This document shows positions 48,557-59,989 of a stretch of DNA of 64,000 nucleotides, one piece after another. The stretch lies in assembly GCF_010093815.1 (NCBI RefSeq), contig NW_022985558.1, positions 659,459 to 723,458 on the forward strand. The letters are read 5' to 3'. The translations under genes were made by a program, and so were the position numbers. The notes below the pieces were generated by a model. The model was not told the DNA's origin. It saw nothing but the letters and a program-made list of their open reading frames with translations, and did no database searches. The stretch's first letter is position 1. Each line of letters begins with the position of its first letter. Source of the DNA: Pseudovirgaria hyperparasitica (taxonomy: Eukaryota; Ascomycota; Dothideomycetes; Acrospermales; Acrospermaceae).

Positions 48557-49296
48557 CTGGAGATTGCGCTGTTTCCAGAGAGTGGAAGAAGAAGAAGAAG
48601 CTAATCAATCGATACGAAGGCTATTTAACCGAGATAGAGAATCTACTGACAGCAGAGAATGGCCTACAGTTTTCACTTAAATTCGGGTTCAATTCTATTT
48701 TGGCCGAGTGCTAGATCCTTCCTACGGCTCCTGCCTTCCGACTGCGAACTGTTATGAATCTCTGGATGGCATCACAACTATCCGAAACCCGCGGCTCCCC
48801 AGGCCACCCACTCCTTGATTACCTCATCTTCTACTGAACAGTGTATTTCTAGATCGTCTCACTTGTCTATGGCTTAGAATTGACGTCCTAATGACTCATG
48901 TTGGCAGGCACGATCTCCAATCTCAAGGCTGAGTAGAGCAGCTTCGCCACCCCACGCTAATTCCAGCTCGATGACCTGAAGGAACCGCTACATACCTTAC
49001 GGACAAGAGATCTGGATCTGGATCTTCTTTTACTCCACTCCAATACGATGAAGATTTGAGACCTTCATTTCAGATGATCCTCGCCGGCCGTACTCGCTCG
49101 TGCTTTCCGGAACGCCACATATTATCAACCGTTGAACGCCAGAATGTGGCTTGAGCTGATGTTAGCCCATCTTGTCTGATTCACTCGTCATGGTTTCGGT
49201 ATACGGAGGCGGCGTAACCGCGTATAGCGATGGTAGAAAGAGTCCGCGAAATCTTCCTCGTTCCAGGACCTGAAGAGCCTGATCGACCTTCTCAAA
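48557..49296. other. Intergenic, shared 5' region
   Basis: Lies between the minus-strand small membrane protein (start 48556) and the plus-strand HET gene (start 49297). No coding potential seen; a GAAGAAGAAGAAG run at 48580-48600. Confidence 0.5.
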
Positions 49297-51429
49297 ATGT
49301 GTTCAGAATCACTTACCCTGAGGCATACCACACCGGAAGCTCAAGCCATCATCGACTACTGTAAAATCACCACAAACCAGGCCTGCCAACTCATGTGCCG
49401 AGGCTGTGAAGAGATTCAGGCACTTCTGGTTAGAAAGAGGAAGTGCAAAGAGGTCCACCCAAGGCGCCAGGAGGCCTTGAAAATTCATGAGAATTTTGCC
49501 CAGCTTGAGCATTGTGCCAGAAAGTGCGTTGCATGCCAAGTTCTTCGTCGTGCTTTGCTCCTAAGACAAATCACGAAGCGAAATGCCGACATATTGAGAG
49601 CCTCCAAAATGGCAGTCTACGCCCGTTACAGCGAGCTCGGGCTGCTCATCAACGTCGGTTCAACGAGCGCTGAGGTTGTTTGTAGCACCATGAACTCACT
49701 ATCAACTCGGGTAGACCGACATCCATCTGGCTTGACTCCAGCTTTCGAAGTCATGAAGCAGTGGGTCGACGATTGCCACACAACACATTCTTGCTCGAAC
49801 TTTCGCAGATCTACAAATAACCCTTCATACCTCTTGCAGATTCTCTCTGGGAACAGAGCTAGAGTCGTTAAAGGTCCTGAGCATTCAGTGAAATACATTG
49901 TACTCAGTTATTCATGGTCAGATACTTACTTATTTCCTCTACTTACGTGGCTAATGACGTGTTTCAGGGGCAATCCAGAATCGCCCACTATGAGTCGCGA
50001 AGATTGGAAGGTGATCAAAGGCGCAGCCACGAAACGACTTGAGAACGGTCATATAGTTCCGGAGAGGAGTAATCCTTTCTCTCGATCTGAGCTTCCCAAA
50101 ACAATGCAAGATGCGATATATCTTGCCGAGAAATTTAATATTACGTATATCTGGATAGATAGCGTTTGTATACCGAAAGGGTCTAACTGGGATGCTGAAG
50201 CGGTGAGAATGCACGAAGTATATGGAAATGCGCATTTCACCTTATGCGCCAGCTCCAGCCGCAAGGCCACCGACAGGATGATCGTTGATAGAGATGCTTG
50301 GATCTATCCTATGAGAGGCTGCAGGATCGACAATCAGTGGTTATCCACGACTTCGAATCATCTGAATGACGTTCGAATGAATTCCCCGACCGCCGATCGA
50401 GGTTGGATATTACAAGAGGAACGGTTGTCACCAAGGATCCTTTACTGGACTGGACAAGAAGCATACTGGTCATGCTCAGAGTCCCAGCTGATCGAGCCAT
50501 GTCAAACTACTCGGTCTGATACGCGAAATATCCAGCAATGGAGTCCCGCCTACAAGTTTCTGCAATTGTGTCGCCAGGGAGACATCCATGGCTTGCAAAA
50601 TGAATGGGTAGACCTGGTCGAATCATACACTCGGAAGGACTTGGCACAGGGCAAAGATCGATTTTTAGCACTGGCTGGCTTGGCCACGTGCTATTTTGAA
50701 GCCATATCAAACCCCGGATTCGTCTTTCCGGAGGAATACCTAGCTGGACTATGGCGCACAGATTTGGGAAGACAGTTGACCTGGTCAGTCTCGGCAGCAG
50801 TACCATATGACAAAAATCTTCTTAGCATCGCTCCATCATGGTCGTGGGCTTCTCTCCCATTGCGAACTAAAACGCGAATGCGACATCCTTTCACGATGGC
50901 AACTCGATTCAAGGTTATGCAGGATATACAGCCCTATGATGATCGAACGTTGAATGTTGTAGTCACACGAGGTGCTTATATCAAGAGCGTGGAAGTGAGC
51001 GGCCGGCTGAGACCTTTTCTTACACCAGCAGCTAAACACGTTACTTGGCAGTCTATCATACGGATGTATGCTGGGGAAGAGAAGTTCACTTTTGCTGCGG
51101 CACCCGAGCAGTCCGTCTACGCGAGGAATCAACAAAGCGGACAAATTCTTTTTTATGAAGCTTGGAAAGAAGAGATTGTCGGCCAACTCGACTATGTGCC
51201 ATCCTTATGTGGAAGCCAAGCACCACCACACCATCTATATGCGTTCGTGGACGAAGGTGCCGAGACAGAGCTCTTTTGTCTTGAAGTCGGTACGAACGCT
51301 ATGCTGCTCCTGAGGAAAATACAACCGGAAACGGTAGGTCTTAACCGCTATATACGTGTTGGTGTGTCAATTGGCTACCGCAGTAGTTTCTTCAACGGCT
51401 GCCAGGAGCAGCATGTGTTGCTATGCTAA
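49297..51429 (+). CDS. HET-domain protein (heterokaryon incompatibility)
   Basis: The frame is open end to end, but HET motif 1 is interrupted unless a 51-nt intron (49917-49967, GTCAGA..CTAATGAC..CAG) is removed, leaving 693 aa and the join YIVLSYSWGNPESP. The order of motifs is then typical of the family: YIVLSYSWG at about residue 200, AIYLAEKFNITYIWIDSVCI, MHEVYGNAHFTLCASSS, and DRGWILQEERLSPRILYW. The N-terminal 195 residues carry a Cys-rich part (MCRGCEEI, CARKCVACQVL). The C-terminus is long and without repeats such as WD40 or NACHT. HET domains trigger growth arrest and cell death when non-self is sensed. A minority of HET genes are true incompatibility loci, so that role is not assumed. 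The frame is intact. Confidence 0.92.
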   Translation: MCSESLTLRHTTPEAQAIIDYCKITTNQACQLMCRGCEEIQALLVRKRKCKEVHPRRQEALKIHENFAQLEHCARKCVACQVLRRALLLRQITKRNADILRASKMAVYARYSELGLLINVGSTSAEVVCSTMNSLSTRVDRHPSGLTPAFEVMKQWVDDCHTTHSCSNFRRSTNNPSYLLQILSGNRARVVKGPEHSVKYIVLSYSWSDTYLFPLLTWLMTCFRGNPESPTMSREDWKVIKGAATKRLENGHIVPERSNPFSRSELPKTMQDAIYLAEKFNITYIWIDSVCIPKGSNWDAEAVRMHEVYGNAHFTLCASSSRKATDRMIVDRDAWIYPMRGCRIDNQWLSTTSNHLNDVRMNSPTADRGWILQEERLSPRILYWTGQEAYWSCSESQLIEPCQTTRSDTRNIQQWSPAYKFLQLCRQGDIHGLQNEWVDLVESYTRKDLAQGKDRFLALAGLATCYFEAISNPGFVFPEEYLAGLWRTDLGRQLTWSVSAAVPYDKNLLSIAPSWSWASLPLRTKTRMRHPFTMATRFKVMQDIQPYDDRTLNVVVTRGAYIKSVEVSGRLRPFLTPAAKHVTWQSIIRMYAGEEKFTFAAAPEQSVYARNQQSGQILFYEAWKEEIVGQLDYVPSLCGSQAPPHHLYAFVDEGAETELFCLEVGTNAMLLLRKIQPETVGLNRYIRVGVSIGYRSSFFNGCQEQHVLLC

Positions 51430-52487
51430 GACAAGCCTTATCAAGACATAAAATGGTCCGCCACTGGTTTTAGCATCCGTTTAACAACCCACGACAATTA
51501 CTACAGACGTCGACGGATCCATCACCATGGCTCCGCTACATCAAACTAATATGTATCGTTGCCTTGGATGGCATAGGGCACATTAGATCGTACTTCCGTT
51601 AGTCGAGCATCTTGTGTGCTTCATGGCAACAATTACTTTTCTAGACAATGATACGGCCGCTTATAAGAGTGCTCAAGGATCCAATGTACTATTCTACACT
51701 GTCTCGACTTGAGATTAAGCACGCACACACGTATGTAAATATATATTGATATCTTCTCGTCGTGGTATAATACCCACTTTCAATCCTAAATCACAACACC
51801 CACCCAGCCCACAACATTTCCCACCGCCACCACATACAAGAAGACTACACCCACTATCTTTGCCCCTTCTATGTCATTTGTATTCGGCCCACGCACAGCC
51901 TCTCAACCCCCAACTGGGCAACTTCACCACGCACTCTCTATCCGCCAAGAATCCCGAACTCGTAGCTTTTTCCTAATGCACGCAAGCGGGCCAAGAACCA
52001 GGCCGGCGACATGCTGACGTGAGCAAGTCTGTTTGATCACAGCACCAAAACGGAATCATAGCCACTGCCACGCAAAACGCTGACGTACCTTGAGGTCCTT
52101 GATGAGGCTTTGTGCTTACACGGAATCCGCGGGCTGTTCCAGGTAGGTGCAGTGAGGCGGGCGGGAGTGGCACTTTATGGTGATGCAGCTGAAGACTTGT
52201 GTTTTAGACTGCAATGCTATACGACGTTGTGATACGGTGGGAAATGCTATCGTGGGCTTATATCAGCGAATATCAGTGGAGGGGAGTACAGGCAGCAGCT
52301 TTGGGCAGATGTGAGCGGAGGAAGAGGAGGAGCCTATTTAGAGCACCATGTCAGACTCAAGACGTCTCATGACACATTACGTATGTATGCTAGTATAATA
52401 TGCAGCGCTATATGCTCGTCATAACCACATGATCGCTCGTTGACTCCTTTCAAATCCATGCACAAGCTTACTAATACCACCCATGAT
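51430..52487. other. Intergenic between convergent genes
   Basis: No gene was recognised in the 1.06 kb between the HET gene and RDH54, which point towards each other. Confidence 0.5.
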
Positions 52488-55331
52488 CTATCCTGAGGTT
52501 TTCGCAAACAAGAAATCAACTCTGGAGTCAGGCTCCTTCAGCATATCCATCAGCACCTTGTCATTAATCAGCTCTTCCTTGACCTCCGCCTCCTCTTCGC
52601 AATCCGTCTTCTCGGGGTTATCTTCGTCCTCAAGGGTTTTGAGGAGATGCTTCACCTCTATATGCAGGTACTTCATCAGTGCGCGAACGTTTGTACCTGG
52701 CTTTTCGCGCTTGGCCATTCGTGCGCAGGCTTCTTCTTTGATGCGTCGCTCTTGTTCTTCTATGTTGACTTGAGATGCCTTCATCAGGAGAGCAGGAACG
52801 TCTGGGAGGCTGCTGTCTGATTGATTGTCATCTGCGTCACCATCGTTGATCACAAGTTTATTGTCGACCCCATCCTCTTCAAGGATGCTACTCAACGAGT
52901 CGTCGTCGCTGGTTAGAGCGTCAAGATTGCCGCGGCCACCACATTCGCAGTTGAGAAGTGTGTGCGTCTGGCATTCTTCCCGCTCGTCAAGAGTGAATAA
53001 TTTCCGTAACTCCTCTTTCGAGAAAGTAGCCATGCTGGACTTGTTGTCGACGATAGCATCAGCCAAACCTTGTTTCATGAGTTGGCGCTGGTAGATCTTC
53101 TCGTCGAGGGCCCCCTTGACAAGCAATCTATAGATCCTACATGGTCTCTTCTGGCCATCTCTATGAATACGTGCCATGGCCTGCAAGTCTGTGGCAGGAT
53201 TCCAGTCTACATCATATAGCACCAACCGGCTGGCACCTATGAGATTCAGACCCGCACCACCAGATTTAGCAGACAATAGGAACGCGAAACAAACATTAGC
53301 TGGTGAATTATTGAATTGATCAACGATACCCTGCCGTTTCCCGGTTGGTGTCGAACCGTCCAGACGAGTGAAAGGATACTCATTTGATGTAAGCAGTCGG
53401 CCAAGTATATCGAGTGTCGAAGTATAGTTTGAGACAAGGATGACCTTCTCATTCGTTGTCGTCCTCAAACGATGCAGAAAAGAGTCAAGGACCCTAATCT
53501 TCGCGCTAACGGATGGACCAAGATTTTGTGAGGGGATCGTTGTTAGAAGCGAAGCTATCATCTCGCTTGGTTTGGTATCGTCATCGTTCTTACTCTGGAG
53601 TAGAGATGGGCTATTGCAAACTTTCTTGAGAATATTGATGAGCTGAAGTGCCAACTCATTGCTACCCAGAGCAGCGCCAAAGACAGGTGAAGACACGATG
53701 CTGCGATAGACGGCAGCTTGTGCTGCAGTCGGCCGACAGAAAAGTACGTATTCCGTCTTCGGTGGGAGATATTTGGACAAGATATCAGCTGTCCTACGCA
53801 ATATGAACTGCCCTGTCAGGTCCATAAGCTCTTTACTCCTACCCTCCCCCTTCTCGAGATCCTTGTCTGTCGCCTCTGGTTGCCTGCTCTTCACGATTGG
53901 GTTCTCAAATTCCTTCTTGAATGTGGAATACTTACCGAGCAGACCTGGATTTACAAGGTCCACCATTACAAAGAACTCAGTCAAGTCATTCTGCACGGGT
54001 GTACCGGATAGGATTACACGTCTTTCGGTGTTGAGCATCTTGATCGCTTCCGCAGACTTGTTCTTAGCAGTCTTCAGCCGGTGCCCTTCATCAGCAATGA
54101 CAATGTCGATAGAACCCTTCTTCAGTTCGTCGATGACGGATCTGAGCTTTTCGTACCCGATGACCATGACCTGGTATGCTCTGCTTTTGGTGAAATCGGT
54201 GACGCGAAACTTGCCTTCAGCTACGAAGACTCCTATCCGTTCAAGACCAAGCCATTTTCGGAATTCTTTGCGCCAGTTAGTGATGAGGGTGACAGGACAG
54301 ACAATCAAAGCCTTTCTGATGACTGGTTGGTCATCATACACTGGATTTTGCTTCAAAAGTGTCCATAGCAACGCAATAGTCTGCAACGTCTTCCCCAGCC
54401 CCATCTCATCGGCTAAAACAGCACCCTCTCCTCCATGAGAGCGCATGCCCATCACACACTCGTATAGGAAAGAAACACCTTGCCTCTGATGATCGCGAAG
54501 GTTTCTGCATAATAACGGATCTACCACGACGTCTACAATCTGCTTGCCTTTGGGTATGATCGATGGCCTCTTCATAACCAGAGCGCCCGGCTGCTTTGGA
54601 TCATGACGAGGGACCGGGACAGAAATGCTTGATAACTGCGGCATAGAAGTTTTGTCCAGTAGGGGATTCTTAAACTGCGTCCTTGTCGCCTTGCTTGTAG
54701 GTGCTGCTGAATTGACGTTGTCCACCTGTTTGGCTTCGATCTTCTCTTGCCTCGTCTGCGATTTGACACTGAGCTTCTTCTCCGGCGGCATGTATGGCTT
54801 CGTGGCCGCCGTAGGCACGGATTTCGCGGAGCTCTGAAGAAAGGGTCTTCCTGCCAGGAAGTCCGCCTTGGTGATAATTGAGTCTATCTCAACATCTTTG
54901 CCACCTACAGACAGGGTCGAACCCAGAAGAAGGGGTTTGGTGCACGATGTCTTTCCAAGCTCTTTCCCTGAAATGTCTTGAAGGCGTGCAAAACCACCGC
55001 ATACCACCAGGATCCCGTCGCCATCCCATGTCTTGTGCTTCTTTGCTGTAATCTTCCGCCAGAGAACATTGTAGTAGCCTTCAAAGCCACCTACAATTGG
55101 GGACTGGGAGCTTTCAGACGCAGTAGGATTCTGGACCGTTACCAATGGCTTGCGAAATGTCTTGACGGGTACTGTTGGTCGAGGAGCTGGCAGGGATTGC
55201 GGAGCTAAATCTATTGAATCTTCTTGTAAGACGCGCCTCTTCTTTTTAGGAGGCTCATGACGCGTAAGGTCAGAGGGAGAATCGAAACGGCGTATGAATG
55301 AGGGGGCCTTGAATGGTTTGCCAGTCATCAT
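52488..55331 (-). CDS. RDH54: RDH54/TID1-type Swi2/Snf2 DNA translocase
   Basis: Single exon, 947 aa. The N-terminus MMTGKPFKAPSFIRRF and the following basic stretch resemble the RAD54 family. SNF2 motifs in order: Walker A DEMGLGKT (308-315), Walker B-like DEGH (414-417), motif III SGTPVQND (442-449), motif V GAGLNLIGASR and motif VI QAMARIHRDGQK (about 717-728). A Cys-rich LNCECGGRG stretch follows motif VI near residue 794, and the C-terminus is acidic. The domain between residues 80 and 170 (GFEGYYNVLWRK..) is typical of the RDH54 branch rather than RAD54 itself. The enzyme works with Rad51/Dmc1 in recombination, removing Rad51 from double-stranded DNA and aiding strand exchange. RDH54 is preferred over RAD54 by N-terminal pattern only, so RAD54 paralogy should be checked. 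Confidence 0.9.
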   Translation of the reverse strand: MMTGKPFKAPSFIRRFDSPSDLTRHEPPKKKRRVLQEDSIDLAPQSLPAPRPTVPVKTFRKPLVTVQNPTASESSQSPIVGGFEGYYNVLWRKITAKKHKTWDGDGILVVCGGFARLQDISGKELGKTSCTKPLLLGSTLSVGGKDVEIDSIITKADFLAGRPFLQSSAKSVPTAATKPYMPPEKKLSVKSQTRQEKIEAKQVDNVNSAAPTSKATRTQFKNPLLDKTSMPQLSSISVPVPRHDPKQPGALVMKRPSIIPKGKQIVDVVVDPLLCRNLRDHQRQGVSFLYECVMGMRSHGGEGAVLADEMGLGKTLQTIALLWTLLKQNPVYDDQPVIRKALIVCPVTLITNWRKEFRKWLGLERIGVFVAEGKFRVTDFTKSRAYQVMVIGYEKLRSVIDELKKGSIDIVIADEGHRLKTAKNKSAEAIKMLNTERRVILSGTPVQNDLTEFFVMVDLVNPGLLGKYSTFKKEFENPIVKSRQPEATDKDLEKGEGRSKELMDLTGQFILRRTADILSKYLPPKTEYVLFCRPTAAQAAVYRSIVSSPVFGAALGSNELALQLINILKKVCNSPSLLQSKNDDDTKPSEMIASLLTTIPSQNLGPSVSAKIRVLDSFLHRLRTTTNEKVILVSNYTSTLDILGRLLTSNEYPFTRLDGSTPTGKRQGIVDQFNNSPANVCFAFLLSAKSGGAGLNLIGASRLVLYDVDWNPATDLQAMARIHRDGQKRPCRIYRLLVKGALDEKIYQRQLMKQGLADAIVDNKSSMATFSKEELRKLFTLDEREECQTHTLLNCECGGRGNLDALTSDDDSLSSILEEDGVDNKLVINDGDADDNQSDSSLPDVPALLMKASQVNIEEQERRIKEEACARMAKREKPGTNVRALMKYLHIEVKHLLKTLEDEDNPEKTDCEEEAEVKEELINDKVLMDMLKEPDSRVDFLFAKTSG

Positions 55332-55612
55332 ACGTGAGCGTTTGGAAAGGCGGACTTAGTGGGACTTCACCATCTTTGTAATTACAGCCCTATGAGCATG
55401 ACGCAGTAGTCGCGTCGCGCTGAACTACGCTATTCTCCATTCGGTAGCGTGTTTTGAAATTCTTGGCAAATTTCAAGGCCTACTAGGAGCATGAAACACA
55501 TTTAGCAGCAATGAATGCATAACAAGCACAAAACTAAAACGAGAGCGTATTCATTCTCGAAAGTATAGCTTTTAGGGTATAAATTTGAACTCCAGATTCT
55601 CCTGGAACGTGG

Positions 55613-58040
55613 CTATCTCCCCGCATTGCCCCTCTTCCCTCCCCTTTTCTGCCTATCCACATGCCCCTTCAGCGTCCGCCTGACGTCCGTGAGACTTCTC
55701 TTTTGCTTCCCCTTTGCTTTACCTAGGGTCATAAAGAAGTTCTTTGCCCGCGCTTTCTCCTTGTTGGTCGTGCTCTTGCCCTCGGAGATCTTTTTCTCTT
55801 TGTGCCTTGCTGACTTGCTCAAATGTTTCTCTTCGCGATCGGCCTTCGCCATTGCAATTTTCTCCTCCTTAGTACGTTTAGCTGACAATGTTGCCAAACC
55901 TTCAAGGTCGGCGGCAGTGAGTGGATCGTCAGCGTGTTTCTCTTCACGCTTCTGCTGTATCTTCTTTTGCCGCATAAGGGAGGACACACCAGACTGCATG
56001 CGGAGCTCCTGAAGCTTTACAAGATCCGCAGGAGTAAGTATTCGTGTTGTCGCAAGATTTTGAGCCTTCTCTTTAGCTGACAGCTCCGTGGAGACTCCAT
56101 TTTCTTTAATGGCTTCTTGAGTGGCCATAATGGTTTTCATCTTCTTCGCTGGTGGCTTTTCATCGTCACTGTCGCTGACCTGAATATCCTCACCATCGCT
56201 GTGCACGTCGATCCAGCCCTCGGAACTTTCGCTTGTATCTGATTCTGCGTCCCAGTCCTTCCAGCCTTCCTCTTCAGAGTCGCCTTCCTTATCGTCAACC
56301 CCGCCATTTGCCTCGAGGCGCTTTTGTCGTTCTTCTTCTTTCCAGGCTTCTAGAAGTTCTAGACCTTCGATGCCACCTCCTTCCACCTCACCAAATCGCT
56401 TTTCCTTCCTCTCGCCTGATATGATCTTCACAGTCGCTTCCTTGCCACGATCCCTCTTCTTCAGCATATCAGCACCGACTTCACGATACAGGCTCAAAAG
56501 ACCTTTTGCAGCCATCATGACTCCCTTGTCTTTACTCTTCCTATACATGACAAGGTCTTGAAGTAAAGTGTCAGACATCGCTAGAGGCTGTCTTGCGCAT
56601 ATCTCTCGAATTGCGTTGAGACCGGCCGAGGCAACTTCAGTTGCTGCAGCTTCTGAAACAAACTCGTTTGCGATCTTTTGAACAAGTGGCTCTAGAACAT
56701 CTGGGGGTACGAGACTATGTGTGGCTTGTGCGAGAGAGGCAAGAAACGATGTCACTGATTCTTGTCGTGGAGAGAGATATCTAGACGGTTGTTAGAATGG
56801 GCTACAAGAGCTTTAGAGTTGTGTCATACTTAATGAAGTACGAGTACAGTTGAATCACTGTCAGTTTGTGAAGACCGACCAGGCGCGAAACCAGCTGCAG
56901 CACGAGCAGTTTCTGATCAAGCTTGAGCTTCGAATACTTGTTTTGAAGGTGTTTCTGAAACAATGTTTCGGCAAAACCTTGAGGATCATGTAGTAAATGT
57001 AGAGCAGAGAAGTTCAGAATGTCAGGTTGACCCTTTCTCTTCTCCTTTTTCTTCATAATCATAGTCGCCCTCTTTAGGTCCTTTTCATTTTTCTTGTTCT
57101 TCTTGTTCACATTCAGCTTTTGCCTAAGCTTCCCAACATTCACACCGTCGTCGTCGCTACTCTCATCCGCCTCTTCTCGCTCTTTATCGCTGCCTAGGAA
57201 GAACGATACCCCGCCAGTGATAACCTTTTCATTCTCGGACAGGGCAGCCTCCTTCATGATTTCAACCGCTTTTGCATCAGTCCATACCTGTCGTTTCCAT
57301 AATTCGCGCGTGATTTTCACAGCCCAGATGCCTTGTGGGGATGTTCGATCTGATGTGATGATATTCTGAAGAACGGACTGTACGGTTTTATTTAATCGGT
57401 GATTTGTACTTTTCTGATTCGAATTCCGGAGATCTGACAGGATCTTCTGAAAAAGGAGGGCGCGCAGGGTCTTGCTAGGCGTTGATACAAGTATGGGGAA
57501 AAGCGTATTCAAAAGTCTGAAAAAAGTATGGTCAGTCCGAAGTCCCTACTGCATCTACAGCATGCTCACGTCGAGGAGTCTATGACATCCTTGTTTCGTA
57601 ACAAAACCAAGCTGCTGACGACTTTGTCCCTGAGCTCGTATTGCAATTGATCGTGGTGTTGGCTTAAGAGCTGAATCAGATCATCCGGAAACGTCGCAGT
57701 CTCCCGCGGATAACAATCTGCGACATGCGAAATGAAGTCTATGAGGTCTCGTATCTTCACTATACCACTGTCGTCGGTCGAAGAGGGTGCGCGCAGGAAT
57801 ATTCCTCGTATGCTCTCATATTGTTGATACTGACTGTAGAAATCCTCGCGGTACGATCTTTATTCATATTAGCTACCAGGATATGCGCGCATCGAAAGAA
57901 CTTACGAAGGATCCTTACGGGCTTTGTACTGAAGACTTGATCTATGGTTTTAATTAGATGCATATCGCTAGCAGTGAGAGTCTTAGAACATACAGGTCTG
58001 CATCTATCTTTTCGAGGGCGCCGACTTTCCGTTTGACCAT
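55613..58040 (-). CDS. SDA1: SDA1, 60S ribosome biogenesis protein
   Basis: Five exons fit: 58040-57994, 57941-57906, 57857-57570, 57516-56830 and 56780-55613 (2226 nt, 741 aa, close to the yeast length of 767). The joins restore the conserved N-terminus, in pieces of MVKRKVGALEKIDAD, LQYKARKDPS and YREDFYSQYQQY, then IRDLIDFISHVADCYP and LQYELRDKVVSSLVLLRNKDV. The middle has a highly charged stretch of Lys and Asp/Glu (about 245-290), and the C-terminus ends in basic GKRGNAGR-type sequence with nuclear-localisation character. SDA1 is a nuclear protein needed for pre-60S maturation and export and for actin organisation in yeast. The start codon is chosen to match the conserved MVKRK. The five exons sum to an intact frame. 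Confidence 0.93.
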
Positions 58041-58225
58041 TTTTGCACTGCGAAGAGAGGTTGTTGCAGCAGTTGCGGCGAAGACACGCAGAATAAATTC
58101 GCAACCCTAGCATCTGGTGGCTTATCGATAGTGAAGAGGTCAGGCCAAGATTTGGGCCCGCTGTTCGACAGAAAAAGAAATTACATTTAGCTATAGATTG
58201 AAAAAACAGGTGTGTATCACAAGTT

Positions 58226-58230
58226 GCGGG

Positions 58231-58262
<32 letters not shown>

Positions 58263-58317
58263 CCGCACTTCAGCCTAGTTTATCTGAAGGTCACCGGTTC
58301 AATCCCGGTTCACCGCA
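58226..58317 (+). tRNA. tRNA-Phe (GAA) with a 19-nt intron
   Basis: Acceptor 5' GCGGGGA and 3' TCACCGC pair with one G-A mismatch, the discriminator is A, the D-arm holds GCTC..GAGC, and the T-arm ACCGG-TTCAATC-CCGGT is perfect. Anticodon stem TCAGA/TCTGA frames loop CTGAAGA once the intron at 58263-58281 is removed after position 37, giving anticodon GAA. A T-rich stretch follows downstream. Fungal tRNA-Phe genes commonly carry an intron at this site. Confidence 0.93.
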
Positions 58318-58826
58318 TATCTTTTGCTTTTCTGAATAATCATTCAGTCTTGTTTTCTTTAATTTTGTCATTATTAATTACATTTGCTCGCATGTTCATC
58401 AAATTTCAGGAGGTTGGTTGCTGCACGCCTTGCATGCTTTGCTCCTTTTTTGCATTACATACAGTCAATATCCACGAGGCAGCCACCACAGTGGGGTTGG
58501 TTTCTAAGGCTGAGTCTACGCACGGATCTCTGAGTCAGATGTGGGTCTATATAACGAACGACTATTGGCTGCATTGCAGGATCTTGGCAGATGTCGCCTA
58601 TACGCGTATAGCATCCTAGTAGACATGCTCGAGTACAGCCACGCCAACTACATCATAGTGTAAGTAAGGATCTACGCAACGATGGAAACATATAAAGGCT
58701 ACCGACGTTGCTGGATCCCATAAAGCTGCATCTTCAGGCGAAGTCTCAAGTTTGATTGATAGCAACGTGAAAGACACCGTACGCAAATCCACACTACAAA
58801 TTTTCCCCCAAGCCTCTTTCGTAAAG
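58318..58826. other. Intergenic, no gene seen
   Basis: 3' flank of the tRNA and promoter or 5' leader of the following hypothetical gene. Confidence 0.5.
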
Positions 58827-59618
58827 ATGTCTTCCATACACAAAGATCCATTCGTCGACACCGAATCCATTATCGACAACGAGTCTATAGTAGAAACTCT
58901 CGTTGACGATACCTCCAATACTACCACTTCAGCAGTCGGACCTTTTCCCTCCACTTTCACAATCTCTTTCAAGAAAGCCTTTCTCCCTTTCGCATACTAC
59001 ATCACCCCCGGTGACTCCTTTTCCCCTGATTTGGAACCCCTGATGGGCATTGCGATCAACTGGGGCATCTTGGGCAAACCTCTCCTCACGCTCTACGAGC
59101 GCTTTGACAAGAACAGTGCCAAGCTTGGCATCGTGCGATACTCAGGGGTGTTAGGCAAGCATAGCATGATTGAGCTTCCAGCAAAGGGTTCCGGCGAACA
59201 ACACGATGGGTCGGACGATGACGAGAATCATAGTAGTGACGCGGAGAAAGTGCAACTGCGAATGAAAATCGGCTTCCCGGCGTGTAGGTTCGAGTTCACA
59301 ATGCCAGTCGCCTCCGAAAAAGGGACACGCGATGAAAGATTCGAGTGGAGGGGCAGTAAAGGTGCTGAGGTGAAAGAGCTCGAGGCATGGAAGTACGGGT
59401 TCAAACTCGTTCGTCTAGACTCTGATGAGGTTACCTCAAGCTCGAGCAACGGAGAGGTCGTTGCAGCGGCGGCGTGGCCGGGGAAGATGAGCCTGACCCA
59501 GTTGGCAAAGTTCAAGTTTCTGGGGAGCGCGGAGAGGGGCGAGCTGGGTGAGATGTGGGCGGTCATGGCGGTCATGAGCTTCTTGAGAATCATGCAGATT
59601 CATGCCGAGGGAAGGTAG
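58827..59618 (+). CDS. Hypothetical protein (263 aa)
   Basis: The start at ATG 58827 (MSSIHKDPF) is preferred over the in-frame ATG at 58752 because the extra residues look like leader sequence; the choice is uncertain. The N-terminal 45 residues are acidic and Ser/Thr-rich. A folded part follows with FPSTFTISFKKAFLPFAYYITPGDSF and IAINWGILGKPLLTLYERFDKN, then an acidic insert (HDGSDDDENHSSDAEK) and an EWRGSK part. The C-terminus AVMAVMSFLRIMQIHAEGR is an amphipathic or hydrophobic helix. No family was recognised. The length, single frame and helical ending make it likely to be real. Confidence 0.6.
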   Translation: MSSIHKDPFVDTESIIDNESIVETLVDDTSNTTTSAVGPFPSTFTISFKKAFLPFAYYITPGDSFSPDLEPLMGIAINWGILGKPLLTLYERFDKNSAKLGIVRYSGVLGKHSMIELPAKGSGEQHDGSDDDENHSSDAEKVQLRMKIGFPACRFEFTMPVASEKGTRDERFEWRGSKGAEVKELEAWKYGFKLVRLDSDEVTSSSSNGEVVAAAAWPGKMSLTQLAKFKFLGSAERGELGEMWAVMAVMSFLRIMQIHAEGR

Positions 59619-59989
59619 ACGAAATGACACTGAAGATGTAATCTTGCATGGTGTTCCAGTTGGCGTTTACCGGGGCGTCTTTCGTTCACCATTTTGATAA
59701 CAATTCTGATTTGCTTCAGATTCAGCCATTCCAGAGTCAGGGCGCACATAGTATCAAAGGGCTGAAAGCTACACCATAGCTTTATCTTCCTCTTGAGGGT
59801 CTCCGTGTTCACGATAGTTTACCCCTCGAGTCGATATCCTCGGCCAGGACATGTTAGACATCATTGATCATCGCACAGGCACGATCATTGTTGCTAAGAA
59901 TGACGTGCACTCGGGAATTTCTGCCACACAAGGTGTATCGTGAAATAAACCATTCCAGGATAGATGCCAAGGGGCTTGAATATAGAGAG

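Noticed and set aside
53773-54438. 221-codon plus-strand frame
   Set aside because: Antisense of conserved SNF2 coding sequence of RDH54.
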